From Zygnema cylindricum (lineage: Eukaryota > Streptophyta > Zygnematophyceae > Zygnematales > Zygnemataceae): a DNA stretch of 64,000 nt. The DNA is taken from assembly GCA_037447655.1 (NCBI GenBank), contig JBBHKE010000742.1, forward strand, positions 45,078 to 109,077, in the 5' to 3' direction. A program made the translations under genes and the position numbers. The notes under the pieces were generated by a model. The model was given only the letters and a program-made list of their open reading frames with translations. It made no database searches and was not told where the DNA came from. This document shows positions 46,754 through 57,191 of the stretch, piece after piece; the stretch's first letter is position 1; every line of letters starts with the position of its first letter.

Positions 46754-47967
46754 TCACACAATCCAAATCTATGTTTCCTTTGGCATTTGATTCAACGGCA
46801 TAGCCACAAGCATAAAAGATCTGACGTAAAGGAATAGAAGACATCTCGTTAAACCAAGACTTGTTCTAACACATGTGTGAAAAGCTGGCGGAATCCATTA
46901 TCCATCTGAGGTCCTTTTCTCCTTCCATCATGTCGAGTTTGGCGAGAGCAAAGAACTCTTTGTCATCAGTTTTTGGAAAACTGATCACATCAGGTGTCTT
47001 TTCCTCGGTCTTTTTCTTCTCCAATTTCGTATCTTCCGCTGAAAATACAACAATTTTATTTGGAGGTTTTTGGGAAATGGGAGGTCGAGGTGTGTCCATC
47101 CTTTTCGAAAGGTACCTATTTCAAAAGCTTTTATATACAAAGGACAAGCTCTGAAAGAGTGACCATCACTATAGCAATAAAAGCCTTTCTCAAACTGAGG
47201 ATTAAACTGATTCCCTTGATATCTACTTTCCCTCTGAATCTGAGCCGTAAATGCTACAGCTGGTTTTCCAAATCCTAAAACTGTCTGAGTAGTCTTTTTT
47301 GCCAAGATAAACTCTATAGCTGTTTGCTAATTCCAAAGAGGTTTAGACAATTTTTTCATTTCATCTGAGGCTCCTTTATATTCATTAGGAAGCCCCTTTA
47401 GGAGAATCATGGCCTGATGGTAAGGGGAGAAAGTCCCCCTAGAACATGCATTGTCTGACAGTAACATTCAAAACCGATTAGTGTATTCAACCATGCTACC
47501 ACCTGTGTACTTATACTCATAGATCGGACCAGCAGTTATAATCTCATGCTGGTCACTAGCTTTAACATAAGAAGATTTCAATGCATCCCACAATTCTGAT
47601 GCCTTTGTGACATTAATATATGTCATATGCAATTCTTTTGATATCAAAAGCTTTACTAAATGCAAAGCCTGGTCATATAATCTCATGCTGGTCCCTAGCT
47701 TTAACATAAGAAGATTTCAATGCATCCCACAATTCTGATGCCTTTGTGACATTAATATATGTCATATGCAATTCTTTTGATATCAAAAGCTTTACTAAAT
47801 GCAAAGCCTGGTCATTTATGTGATCAAAGCTGGCATCAAATTCTGCCAGTGATCCATTTAACACATCAATAAATTTCATTTGCTTGAAGTAAGACTCAAC
47901 CAAATCTGCCCAATACAAATATTCGCGTCCATCAAAGACCGGAATTCGTGAAGGCGGGCCCGTGACC
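46754..47967 (-). pseudogene. Gag and protease fragment of copia element E
   Basis: On the minus strand, from about 47965: VTGPPSRIPVFDGREYLYW, a typical gag N-terminus, then a gag body. A 139-bp tandem duplication (47543 and 47682) repeats the DQALHLVKLL...ASELWDALKSSY segment and shifts the frame. Then follow a degenerate zinc knuckle (CYSDGHSFRAC, first Cys lost) and a protease motif reading IMDSASFSHMC in which DSG has become DSA. The frame continues in decayed form to 46754, where the 3' LTR of element A begins. This is a family related to but distinct from element A. Confidence 0.85.
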
Positions 47968-48283
47968 TGTTGAATTTCCGTACGTCCACGGAGGACATAC
48001 TCACACATTTTTTTAAAGTGACAACGCGTGTCCCAAGTGTGAATGAACCATGAACTCCCAACTTCACTGTCACACTAATTTTGGTAAGTACTGAACCGAA
48101 ATCAACCAAAAATAGCTTAAGTCCTAAATAGCTCTCTCTCTCTCCCTCACAGTTGAGGCATAGAGAGGACTAAAGCTTTCTAAAAACAACAAGAGGAGGT
48201 GGAGGCAGCCGTTCGCCCTTTTTTTTTCTTATTTTGTTGATATATTTAGACAACAATACCCTATAAATCTAGTACTTTCAACA
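47968..48283 (-). repeat. LTR E (short LTR, minus strand)
   Basis: A 316-bp LTR, TGTTGAAAGTACTAGATT at 48283 to aattcaaCA at 47968. Its first 95 bases are close to those of LTR D, but about 700 bases of the middle are absent. It is followed by a degenerate primer-binding site (GGTCACGGGCCCGCC) and gag, and is preceded on its 5' side by a purine-rich tract (ggaaacagggaggac). Confidence 0.78.
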
Positions 48284-49078
48284 GTCCTCCCTGTTTCCAG
48301 TCTTAACAATCTATAAGGGTTGGTGACGTGGCCTCACGGATAAAAAGTGTAATTAAATTTGACGGTCCTAATTTAAGCTTACAACCTTGGACAATTTTTC
48401 TGTAATGTTGTTTTCATTGAAAAAAAAATATTTTTTGTACGAATTTGTACGAAACGGTAAGGCCGTAAGTAAAAAATCCATTTTTTTCGCTAATGGAAGT
48501 CCACCCTTAATTATTGCTACTGGACATACATTATTAAAATACGAATCCACTGAGGAAGCTACATGTTGATTGTTCAACAATGCATTTATGCTTTGCAAAA
48601 CCATATTTAAAAAATCATTTCGCCGGGACCTCAGTTGAAATTTCTTCACATTCGGTCAGTTCATGAAATAACGAATTGATCCAACCGTACATGTTTTGGT
48701 GGCTGCTTTGTCATATTTGCGTTCTTCCGTTTAGGGCATCATTATGACCATATTTAACATGCGAATCTCGTGACGTAAGTGAATTCAAAATCATCTCGTA
48801 ATCATCTGTCGTACAACGGAAGAATTATAGGTATTCTACAATATTTGCTTCTCATTTCTTAACGTTTTGAATTAAAAAAAAAGGAAAAGTCTTTATTGCA
48901 AAAGTTGCGATGGCAAAACCATCTATTTACAACATTTGGAGACAACAAAAGTCACAAGAAAGTAACCACGCTTCAAAACTAAAAAGAAACAAAACAATTC
49001 TAATGGTATGTCCCCATGTAAACGGTACTTTGATAAAGTATTTTGGACCATTGTAAAGATTCTCCATGCTACTTTGAA
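48284..49078. other. Unassigned sequence between LTR E and the TRIM
   Basis: No gene supported. A 93-codon minus-strand frame at 48368-48649 and a 71-codon one at 48923-49138 show no domain I can name. Confidence 0.4.
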
Positions 49079-49083
49079 GAGCG

Positions 49084-49312
49084 TGTTGGATTGGCATGTG
49101 AATGACAGTTCAATACGGGGTAGAATGTGAAACGTCACACTCGAATCCGCCTAAAAGAAATAGGTACGGACCCGCCAGGCTCTACATCGAGCTGGTGGCA
49201 CAGTGGTTAGTGCGCTGACAGCTCAAGTCAGAGGTCCCAGGTTTGAGCCCTGGCCGGCTCACTTTTCCCTAGTATGGGACATACCGAATCCCGGATTTGA
49301 AGGACATCAACA
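49084..49312 (+). repeat. Left LTR of the TRIM
   Basis: 229 bp, containing the intact tRNA-like cloverleaf at 49189-49260. Confidence 0.92.
49189..49260 (+). ncRNA. tRNA-like cloverleaf within the TRIM LTR
   Basis: Exactly 72 nt fold as a canonical tRNA: acceptor GAGCTGG/CCGGCTC (7 pairs, one G-T), TG at positions 8-9, D arm GCAC-AGTGGTTA-GTGC, anticodon stem CTGAC/GTCAG with loop AGCTCAA, 5-nt variable loop, and T arm CCAGG-TTTGAGC-CCTGG. The next base is A (discriminator position), and a TTTT run follows at 49263-49266, as in a polymerase III terminator. The A and B boxes are present. The loop has G, not T, at position 33, so it is unlikely to decode as a normal tRNA; if read, the anticodon would be CTC. 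Inference: a transcribed or formerly transcribed tRNA-like RNA domain. Confidence 0.8.
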
Positions 49313-49325
49313 TGGTATCGGAGCC
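49313..49325 (+). promoter_or_regulatory. TRIM primer-binding site
   Basis: TGGTATCGGAGCC immediately after the left LTR is complementary to the 3' end of initiator tRNA-Met with a single mismatch. Confidence 0.85.
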
Positions 49326-49369
49326 AGCGGGATTGCGGATGGTGTGACCGGCCTTCCCGTGAGGGGGGG

Positions 49370-49591
49370 TGTTGGATTGGCACGTGAATGCCGGTTCAAT
49401 ACGGGGTAGAATGTGAAACGTCACACTCGAATCCGCCTAAAAGAAATAGGTACGGACCCGCTAGGCTCTACATCGAGCTGGTGGCACAGTGGTTAGTGCT
49501 CAGAGGTCCCAGGTCCCAGGTTCGAGCCCTGGCCGGCTCACTTTTCCCTAGTATGGGACATACCGAATCCCGGATTTCACTGAAATCAACA
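49370..49591 (+). repeat. Right LTR of the TRIM
   Basis: 222 bp. Compared with the left LTR it lacks 14 bases of the anticodon arm and has a 7-base duplication (cccaggt), so its tRNA-like segment (about 49475-49541) keeps the acceptor, D and T arms only. Its B box GGTTCGAGCCC matches the consensus perfectly. Confidence 0.9.
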
Positions 49592-49689
49592 GAGCGCCCC
49601 TATGTGTGAAAATGAAATCAAAACTTTGAAATGTGATGGCTGTAGACGTAGGTACAAATTGTGAAAATTGAAGCTGAATATGAAACTTC

Positions 49690-50290
49690 CGACGATTAGT
49701 GATGCCAACAAAAAAAACAACAATGGTAGACGTCTAGATTTTCGTGAAATTGTAGGTGTTTAGGGTTTGGTGACATTCTGACGTCATTCTAACTTGTGAC
49801 AACGTCGACGTCACTTGTTCAATAAATTTCCGCCATGGTTTGCCGATTTCGTTTTTTCTACTTTTCTAACTCGACCTGCCATTAAAAAAAAAACCTAAAA
49901 ATTGTCAAAAATAATATTTTTAAAATATCTTTCGTTTTATACCAAAATTGTTGTGTCTTATTCTAAAAAGTGTGAGATAAAAGCGATAGTGTGAGAGGGA
50001 GAGAGGAGAGGCAACGACGGCGCAAAATTTTACAAAGGACCCCATGAATGAAAGTGGAAGTCCGAGAATACTACATTTATTTTTCCGTACATCCGCGTGA
50101 CGGGCACGGAGGAAAAAAACGAGGACTTTCCCTCGTCCTAAAATTTTCCCACTATTGTGACGCGTGGGTGTGTCATTTTTCATTCGCTTTTGGGCGGTAC
50201 TTTAACTAAAATCACTCCCTCGAGGTGATTTTGGATGAAGTTTTTTGATGGGCTGGATTCTCTTGCCCGAGGGTCGAAAAGAGGAAAACG
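49690..50290 (-). repeat. Dispersed repeat R3, copy 3 (inverted)
   Basis: On the minus strand it shares the acgcgtcac, cctccactttcattcatgg-like and gtgacgtc-rich blocks with the copies at 25860 and 30735. It is the most diverged of the three. Confidence 0.5.
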
Positions 50291-50555
50291 CCAAAATACG
50301 TTCATATGAAGACAAACATGAAGTGCATTCAAAGTATATAATTGATGTTCACTGTACTATGGTATAAATGATTTTCTCCTACTGCTGAAGTATTTCTTAA
50401 AGTTCCCTAAATTCAAGGGCTAAACGACAATAAAAAATCGATACTTTAATGCATGGGGACGTACCCTAAGAAGAGCAAAGAACCACGATAAAACAATACG
50501 ATAGTTAGACCGCCTACAAAATGAAAAATCCTAAATTAGTCTACCCATAGACCAT
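50291..50555. other. Short spacer
   Basis: Nothing recognised between repeat R3 copy 3 and the LINE remnant. Confidence 0.4.
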
Positions 50556-50929
50556 CTAAGGTACACAACCACGGAGATCGTGGATGCGAACTAGGTCCCT
50601 TAGTGGAAGGTCACGAAGAACCCGCTGGTCATCGGCTATTGTGTTACCACGAAGGAGAGCAACAGCTTGCGCCCGCCGAAGTGCAATTGAGACACGTTGA
50701 CGGTATAACGCAACCAAAAGATTCGGTGGAGGACTCATTGGAATCCGGGATTTCAACGTTTTTTTGCGCACACAAGGGAAGAAAGTCATCGAAGAACTTG
50801 TCGAAATATCAAAAAATATCTATTGCAAATGGAACGAATTGGTCCAACGGGTCTCGGTGAGCGTAATCTCTTTCCTTTGTAACCGGTGCGTCCCGAGCCG
50901 CCACACTTGAATGCGAAGCCTCGTGAGAT

Positions 50930-51845
50930 GAAATTGTTTGAAAAAGTAATTCTCAAGTCACTAGATTTTCCTATAATCTAGATAGGAGAGAGAGAGTTAG
51001 GCGAAGACCCACTATGGGTGCCTCCTTAGCAGACAAGGTGCAAACTAAGTAGAGAGAGAGAGAGAGAGAGAAAGCAGTACTTAACAAGATGATTTGACCC
51101 ACATTGGATTTGATCCTAGTCCTACAAAATGATCGTCGTACGACATAGCCGTTGGTCTTTTTCGTTAGGTCTTGATAAAACATTACGTATATTGGGTGTC
51201 ATTCGTATTTAAAGTCGTACAATTGGCCAAACTCCATTGAATCGGTTTACGAAACAAAACGACATATATGACACGACATTTAATTTCAACGGACGTAATA
51301 AAATGTCGATCTCAGATCGGACATCGCACATTGGAGCCAATGCACCAGAGTGGTTTTTTTGGCAGTTTATGAGCCAACGTTGGCGGAGACACATGGCAAG
51401 CCATAAGTGGACAACAGATATTACGGGATAAGCGACCATGGCTCAGGAACTAATAAACGTCAACGGGACAACCATGCCATACAATGGCTGTACAAAAAGT
51501 ACAGTGGCATCTGTACTTTCTTATACTTTACTGTCTTATGATTGGTTGAGTACACTAGTAGTAGGGGGTTCAGAGAGGGATTTAAGACTTGGTCATTTTT
51601 TTGGCGCCTCTCTCTGAGAGACCTTTTGTATTTATAAGCCATCTTTGTCCAGCTATAACTTATTGCTCAAGGGAGCAGATTCATTAATTTAGTCGGGCCT
51701 TCACAAGGGTGAAGTTGGTCATGACTCATTTGTGACCCAGTGGCTTTTACTTGGTCTAAAAGTCAAAGGGGAATATATTATCCTAGAGGCTTCATATAAG
51801 CTGGATATTCTGTGGGCCAATGGAGGTCATAGAAATTAAAGAAAT
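50930..51845 (+). mobile_element. Solo LTR B4 inside the LINE remnant, target duplication gaaat
   Basis: A 906-bp copia-type LTR (50935-51840) related to families A and B: tgtttgaaaaag start, antisense tRNA-like segment with GGATCAAATCC at about 51106-51116 (minus), gtac cluster at 51478-51530, the actcaagggagcagattcat block, and an atggaggtcatagaaatta end. The 5-mer gaaat stands at 50930-50934 and 51841-51845. The LINE coding frame resumes on the far side, which confirms insertion followed by LTR-LTR recombination. Confidence 0.85.
51050..51073. repeat. (GA)n microsatellite
   Basis: A short pure GA run within solo LTR B4. Confidence 0.9.
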
Positions 51846-53170
51846 GAATGTCTAGTATGATCCATGAGGACCACATCGCCCAGCGTCCTCCCAACATTAT
51901 GAAAAAAACCAAGTAAACCCGAGGGCTTCGAGAACCCTTAGATTGGGGCCGAGGTGGAAGTATATTAGAAACCTTACGTTGGAGGGTATATCCCGCCTCG
52001 GCCCGAATGGCGACGATGACATCTCGCACAAAATCATACAAGAAAGTCGTTCCTCCCATGCAAGCAACAAAGCAAATGGATTCCCTCAACATCAATAGGT
52101 TGGCTGCATACGCATCGAGGCCCCCCTAAAAGAGGAGGGAGAGGCAAACCCAACTGCAAGCATAGAGCAAAGGTAAATTGGCCAGACGATAGACGAAGTG
52201 TCAAAAAAGTTGGTGTCGCTTGTAGCCACGCACCAGGCTTAGGCTTACAACATGAACATAAACGAGCACGCGCTTAAGCATAAGGTAGCGCCTCTTAGAG
52301 GTTTGCAAAATCAGCGGCCACTGCTGAGATATGTTGTTGAAGTTGATTTGTATGGCCAGAGAGAATGAAAAGATGGAACTTGGTTTTAAGAGTAGGGGTG
52401 GAAGCATCCGAAAGGAAAGTTAGTGAAATGGAATGGCCCGTCTTCCACTTAGGACTACGGAATAGACACATCAAATGAAACGAGAATGATGGTAGGAACC
52501 ACCAAAGCCCAACTACCCAATTACGCAGCTTGCGCAACTTTGGGCACACAAATGAAACCTAAACCGTTGTTGGAAATAGGAAGGCTAGCTTCATCACAAG
52601 CGAGTTGCCCCTCAAGTCGATCAAAAATCTCATGACCCACTAGGTGGTGAAGCACACCCAAATGATTGTTGTCAAAATTCTTAAAAGAAGAAGAAAAAAA
52701 AGGCGTGGGTGGTAAAGTCTGTCCAAGTTAGAAAAGGCGCTGAGCAGAAGAACGGATCAATATCAAAAACAACACTGGTGAGTCCGGCAACTAGGGGAGG
52801 TCGTCCCTATGAGAAAATTCCTCGAAGAACACATTTTCAACTACCTGGTTCGTAAAAGAATAAGCATTGATAAGGCAACTTAAAGCCTTGATACTGTCAT
52901 CATGAGATGGAAGACGAAATAGGTTGGGGAGTGGGCCATCCGACGGCAAACCTCGTGGTCACGAAGCCACATACTTAGAGGGTTTAACAAAGAGCCCGAT
53001 CCAATTAAGTGTGTTCGCATAATGAAAGAAAGCAAGAAAAACTTGATCAGGTAAACCCACGATATGCGTGTCGTCCATTATTGAAATAAATAAACAACTT
53101 GAGAAGGGTATAGCCGACGCTCGTAATGCTTGAACATGGGCCAGAGAAAAATATGGTTAATTTAATGCGT

Positions 53171-53347
53171 CTTTCGGAAATGTCGGATCTGCGAAAAAAA
53201 ACAAAGTAAGTTCGCTAAGTTACAAGTACATGGAGAATACCCTTATGCATAAATTAAAGGTTTTTTTTTCTTAGTGAAAATCCTTAAACCCAAATAAGAG
53301 TTAATAACGTTGATTGTTATTTAACCCTAACAAATTCTCAACGCAAA

Positions 53348-53380
<33 letters not shown>

Positions 53381-55360
53381 AAAGTGGAAATACCCGATTT
53401 AAATTCATACATGTGGATATTTGATTCCATTTTCTTAGAGAGATTACCTTTCTTAGGGTTGTTAATTTTATATATTTACAAAAATCTTGACGTTTGTTGA
53501 ATGTGATTAAGTTTTTCTCCACAAGTTTTTATGCCGGTGTATTCATTAACGTGTTTTGGCTATGCGAACATGGTAGAGACATCTAATGATGAGAGTTTTA
53601 CCGCAAGTTTGAATCTACTTAAATAGGAAATTTGAGTCGAAAGAGGGATTGTCTTTTATTCTCATTAGTTTTGTTATACTCAATCAAGCAATACATCATA
53701 CTTTGTTACACTCAAACAAGCAATACATGTTAAGAGTGGGATTTTATATACAAAATAACGTTTTTGCTAGACTTGATTTCTTATCTACCTTTCTCAATAT
53801 CCAAATATACATTAAGTACAACACAAAGTACTAGCAATAGCAAAAATATCAATAATTTAAGTTTGCTAGATATCGCTTGTTTCAATTTACATATTGCCAC
53901 AATTGAAAAAAAAAATATAGGTTTTGAGCAATCACAAGGATTGCTTATTTTGTCGTAAAATACTTACCACCTTCACAATCTTAATTTTGTCTTTTTTAGT
54001 GCGGATTCATCTTCTTATAAGGTTTTTGTTGTTATTAATCTATGGCCTCATCGTCGCGATGATGTCCTTATAAATGAATTCCATCACAAGAATTTGTTTA
54101 TAACGTTTTTATTGCGGTATCCACCATAGATGTGAACTTGTTGATTGTTTTGATGGTTCAATGTTTATCATAGTTTCGATTTTATATGAGCGTGACTCCT
54201 CATTAGCATTGAGTATTTGCCATTTTGTTTGTTATCAACCTTATATTTCCAAAAATGTTTATATTTTTAACAAGTTTCATTTTTTTTTCTCCCTCATCGT
54301 TTTTTACCTACTTGATATCCACATTTTCACTTCAGATTTAAATTTTTGATCCACGCTTCACTTAATTGTTTTTATCTCCTCGTTATGCAAAGTACTTTCT
54401 AAGTCCTCATTTCTTATGATATCTTTCTCTTTTTAGACTCTCATCTCATCAAAGTATTTTGCTATATATATTTAGACTATTATGTACAACAATACAATTC
54501 AATTCATTATGTTTGAGCTTGGAAAGTTGTTCTTCTAACACCCTTTAACAATCGAACATTGTTAAAAATAATCTTAAACCCTAGAATACATTTATGTTTA
54601 TTTTCTATTACTAATTTGAATGTTGCATGCTTTTTTCTATCAATTCTTGATTTTTTTAGATCTCTATAATATTTTGAACTTCTATTTTTCGCCCAAATTT
54701 TTATTTTATTTTAGTTTTATCTTATAAAACTCGATGCAAATGGGGAAACATGTTTAATCAAATTCATGAATAATTTAAACTCTCTTTAACACTTATGTCA
54801 AACATATTTTTTTTGCCACGTTAATAAAGTAAGTCAAATAGTAAAACATATTGTTGACTCCCCTTTAGTGAAAACATTTTAGCATTTTTTTTCTTTGCCG
54901 CCCGTCATGCACATGTACGGAAAAATATTGCAGATGTCTCAGACCTCTACTTCTGTTCATGTGTAATTTGCAAAAGTTTATAATGTTTTCGTCCTTCCCT
55001 TCTCTCTGAGACTACCGCTCCAATTTGTTTTTGACTAATGTACCTTTTGGGGTTAGTTTTTGGACAATTGGAGTTGACAAGAAAACAATCATGGTAAACC
55101 ATGGTCCAATGTTATGTAATATATGGAAGTCAACGTCCGCATGGTAATTTCGTCAGCATAAAACAATCGGGGCTCCAATCGACGGCCCAGAGAACCCTAT
55201 ATGGAGTAAAATGCAATGAATCTGCACTCAACGGCCAAAATTCGAAACCAAAGGCGGCTGATAGACAAGCGAAACGCAAGTCCAGAAAACTTTGCCAACT
55301 GTACAAAACATTGGGGCAGAAAAATTAAAAAAGATAGGACCTTTTTCGTACAGTACAGTA
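53171..55360. other. AT-rich gene-free region
   Basis: Long AT-rich stretch with a GA microsatellite at 53346-53381 and short open frames without domains. No transposon protein was recognised, although overall appearance suggests decayed repeat. Confidence 0.4.
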
Positions 55361-55939
55361 CACAGCGAATCGTAATTAGAGTAATGAAAAAATTAGAGTA
55401 AAAAACAAAAAAAAACAATTAAAGTAATGAACGCTAATTTATGTAATATAGCTTTTTCAACTATGAAGTTTACGCTAATTTATTTAGTTATTCTATATTG
55501 GGTTATGTCGGCGATAATTATGTGCGCGATAATTATGAACACTAAATTACGTAGACGTACAAAATGTGTCAGTCCGGTAAAGTACTGACGTCATTATGAC
55601 GCTAATAATATTTGTCGCATTAAATGTCAGTTAATGTTCACACGGCTTTTTTTCGATGTGATTGATTTTTTTGTTTAGTGCGATTTCACGTGCGAGCGTG
55701 ATTCTATTAAATCATTATTTGTACCTTTTTACTTATAAAAGTACAATTCTGCACAGTCAGACGTCGTCAGTACTCCACACTATTTGAAAATATCCTATAT
55801 TATAATTTTTTACGCTAATTAAACCTCACCTAAATTAGAATAATGAAAAAATTAGAATCGATTACTCTATTTGATGTGATATAGTCGAAATTTCGAGCAA
55901 CCGAATTAGAGTAATTTACTCTAATTACGATTCGCGGTG
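55361..55939. mobile_element. Inverted-repeat element, CAC-GCGAATCG subfamily (579 bp)
   Basis: The left end is CACAGCGAATCGTAATTAGAG, the right end the complement of CACCGCGAATCGTAATTAGAG, and each is flanked by TA. A gtactttttacttataaaagtac-like inner motif and the cactccacactatttgaaaa block are shared with the CACCGCCAATCG family. Confidence 0.75.
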
Positions 55940-56502
55940 TACTGTATATCACAGTACTATATCTTCGGGGACCAACAGTTTTCTTCCCATATGCCACGTC
56001 ATCCATCATTGCAGGTGTACTACACCGCCAATCGCTATTAGCGTACAGGTTTCGTTAGCGTATAGGAATAATTACAGTGATTTACTCTAATTAGGAATTT
56101 GAAAATTTAAAAAAAAAACATACATTCTAATTGTTTACTACTGCTAATTTGGGTCTTTGAAAAAAAAAAATGTCGGTTGCAAACATGCTTACACTAATAT
56201 CGGTACTTATACAAACTCTGACAAATCGTACACAAATTGTATGTTCACACAGCCGAAGCGTGGTTGTTGGACCAATATGTGCGAACGTGATATTTGACAG
56301 CACGATTTCATCCCCTTATTAGAGCGCATAGACTCATGCGTCCACGATTACTAAAACTCATAAATTATACTTTTTCACTTAAAAAGTTACAATTTTATAC
56401 GGAAAACATTGACCATACACCACACTATTTAAAAGACAACATACTTCCGTTTTGTACCGCACTTTGAAAAAATCCCCAAATGACGTAAAGAAAAAAACAG
56501 AA

Positions 56503-57191
56503 TAAGGGTGGAGTTCCATTAGACGAAAAGTGAGGTTGTTTACAGAAATTCGGATCTCTCCGTACAATGCCGTACTTCTTATTTTGTTTTTATCGGGAAA
56601 AAAACATTAAAGAGAATCTTGCCAATATTCTCCAAAAGTCTGGGAGTTAACAATGACCGTTGGATATTTTTTCGTGAAGCATTCGCTTCGAAAGTTTCTG
56701 TAATTGGTGATGTACCTCGCAAGGTACATCACCAATTACAGAAAAATTGAGCCGCGACACGCTGGATAATGAGCATACGTGTCAAGCTGGCGACCAACGG
56801 AAATCAAAAAAATTCGCCCACGATATATGCATTAAAAAATCCAACAGAAAATACAAACGAAATGTCGCAACGCACTTTCGTCGCTCTATTTCTATTAGCG
56901 CCCATTCATCACAGTATTTCTGGCAACTCACATTCGTCACGCGAAAAAAAAGAACCCTAAAAAAATGAGGTGGTATGTGACAATGCGTCTGCAAAGAGTA
57001 CAAAAGTTGTGTTGCACGATGACCTGGTACGCATGTACATGGTACGCAATATCAAATCTATAGTTACGTGGCGCCACTATTTTGCTAACACGTAGACTAC
57101 AGACTCTGCGCAATGGAACTTCGTTCAAAGGGCAGCATCCTGTAATGTTGGCCGTACGATTACAAAATGTCGTATTGGAACTTCACCCTAA
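56503..57191. mobile_element. Harbinger/Tourist-like MITE copy 1 (683 bp)
   Basis: Terminal inverted repeats GGGTGGAGTTCCATTAGACG and, on the other strand, GGGTGAAGTTCCAATACGAC, with 3-bp target duplication TAA at 56503-56505 and 57189-57191. A TAA duplication and GGG-starting TIRs fit the PIF/Harbinger superfamily. There is no coding capacity. It carries a 23-bp perfect hairpin at 56695-56744. Confidence 0.82.
56695..56744. repeat. Perfect 23-bp hairpin in MITE copy 1
   Basis: Arms 56695-56717 and 56722-56744 are exact inverted copies around loop cgca. Confidence 0.95.

Larger units (their letters stand above)
49079..49596 (+). mobile_element. Complete TRIM retrotransposon with 5-bp target duplication
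   Basis: Two short direct LTRs (49084-49312 and 49370-49591) enclose a 57-bp interior. The interior begins directly after the LTR with TGGTATCGGAGCC (49313-49325), which fits the initiator tRNA-Met primer site TGGTATCAGAGCC with one mismatch. It ends in a purine tract gtgagggggg (49359-49369). LTR ends are TGTT...AACA. The 5-bp sequence gagcg occurs at 49079-49083 and 49592-49596 as target duplication. There is no coding capacity. The total is 508 bp without duplications, typical of TRIMs. Confidence 0.93.
50556..53170 (-). pseudogene. LINE-like reverse transcriptase remnant, split by a solo LTR
   Basis: On the minus strand, starting near 53170, one frame reads FISIMDDTHIVGLP (RT catalytic box, about 53050-53090). 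It is followed at conserved spacing by GLFVKPSKYVA and KALSCLINAY. Beyond several frameshifts come GAWLQATPTF and FALCLQLGLPLP (about 52.1-52.25 kb) and a GGTTFLYDFVRDVIVAI...EAGYTLQR block (about 52 kb). After the inserted LTR come KERDYAHRDPLDQFVPFAI and LYRQRVSIALRRAQAVAL (50.6-50.85 kb). The order matches the C-terminal half of a non-LTR retrotransposon ORF2 found in plants and invertebrates. Many stops and frameshifts show old decay. The N-terminal part was not found. Confidence 0.72.

Noticed and set aside
49189-49260. Functional tRNA-Glu gene
   Set aside because: The cloverleaf is excellent, but position 33 is G instead of T and it lies within a transposon LTR whose other copy has lost the anticodon arm. 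It is annotated as tRNA-like instead.
50603-50860. Plus-strand gene of 85 codons
   Set aside because: It is the shadow of the minus-strand LINE C-terminal block, which fits a known family pattern.
56747-56968. Small basic protein frames in the Harbinger-like MITEs
   Set aside because: The frames are not conserved between the two copies and overlap other frames; the elements look non-coding.
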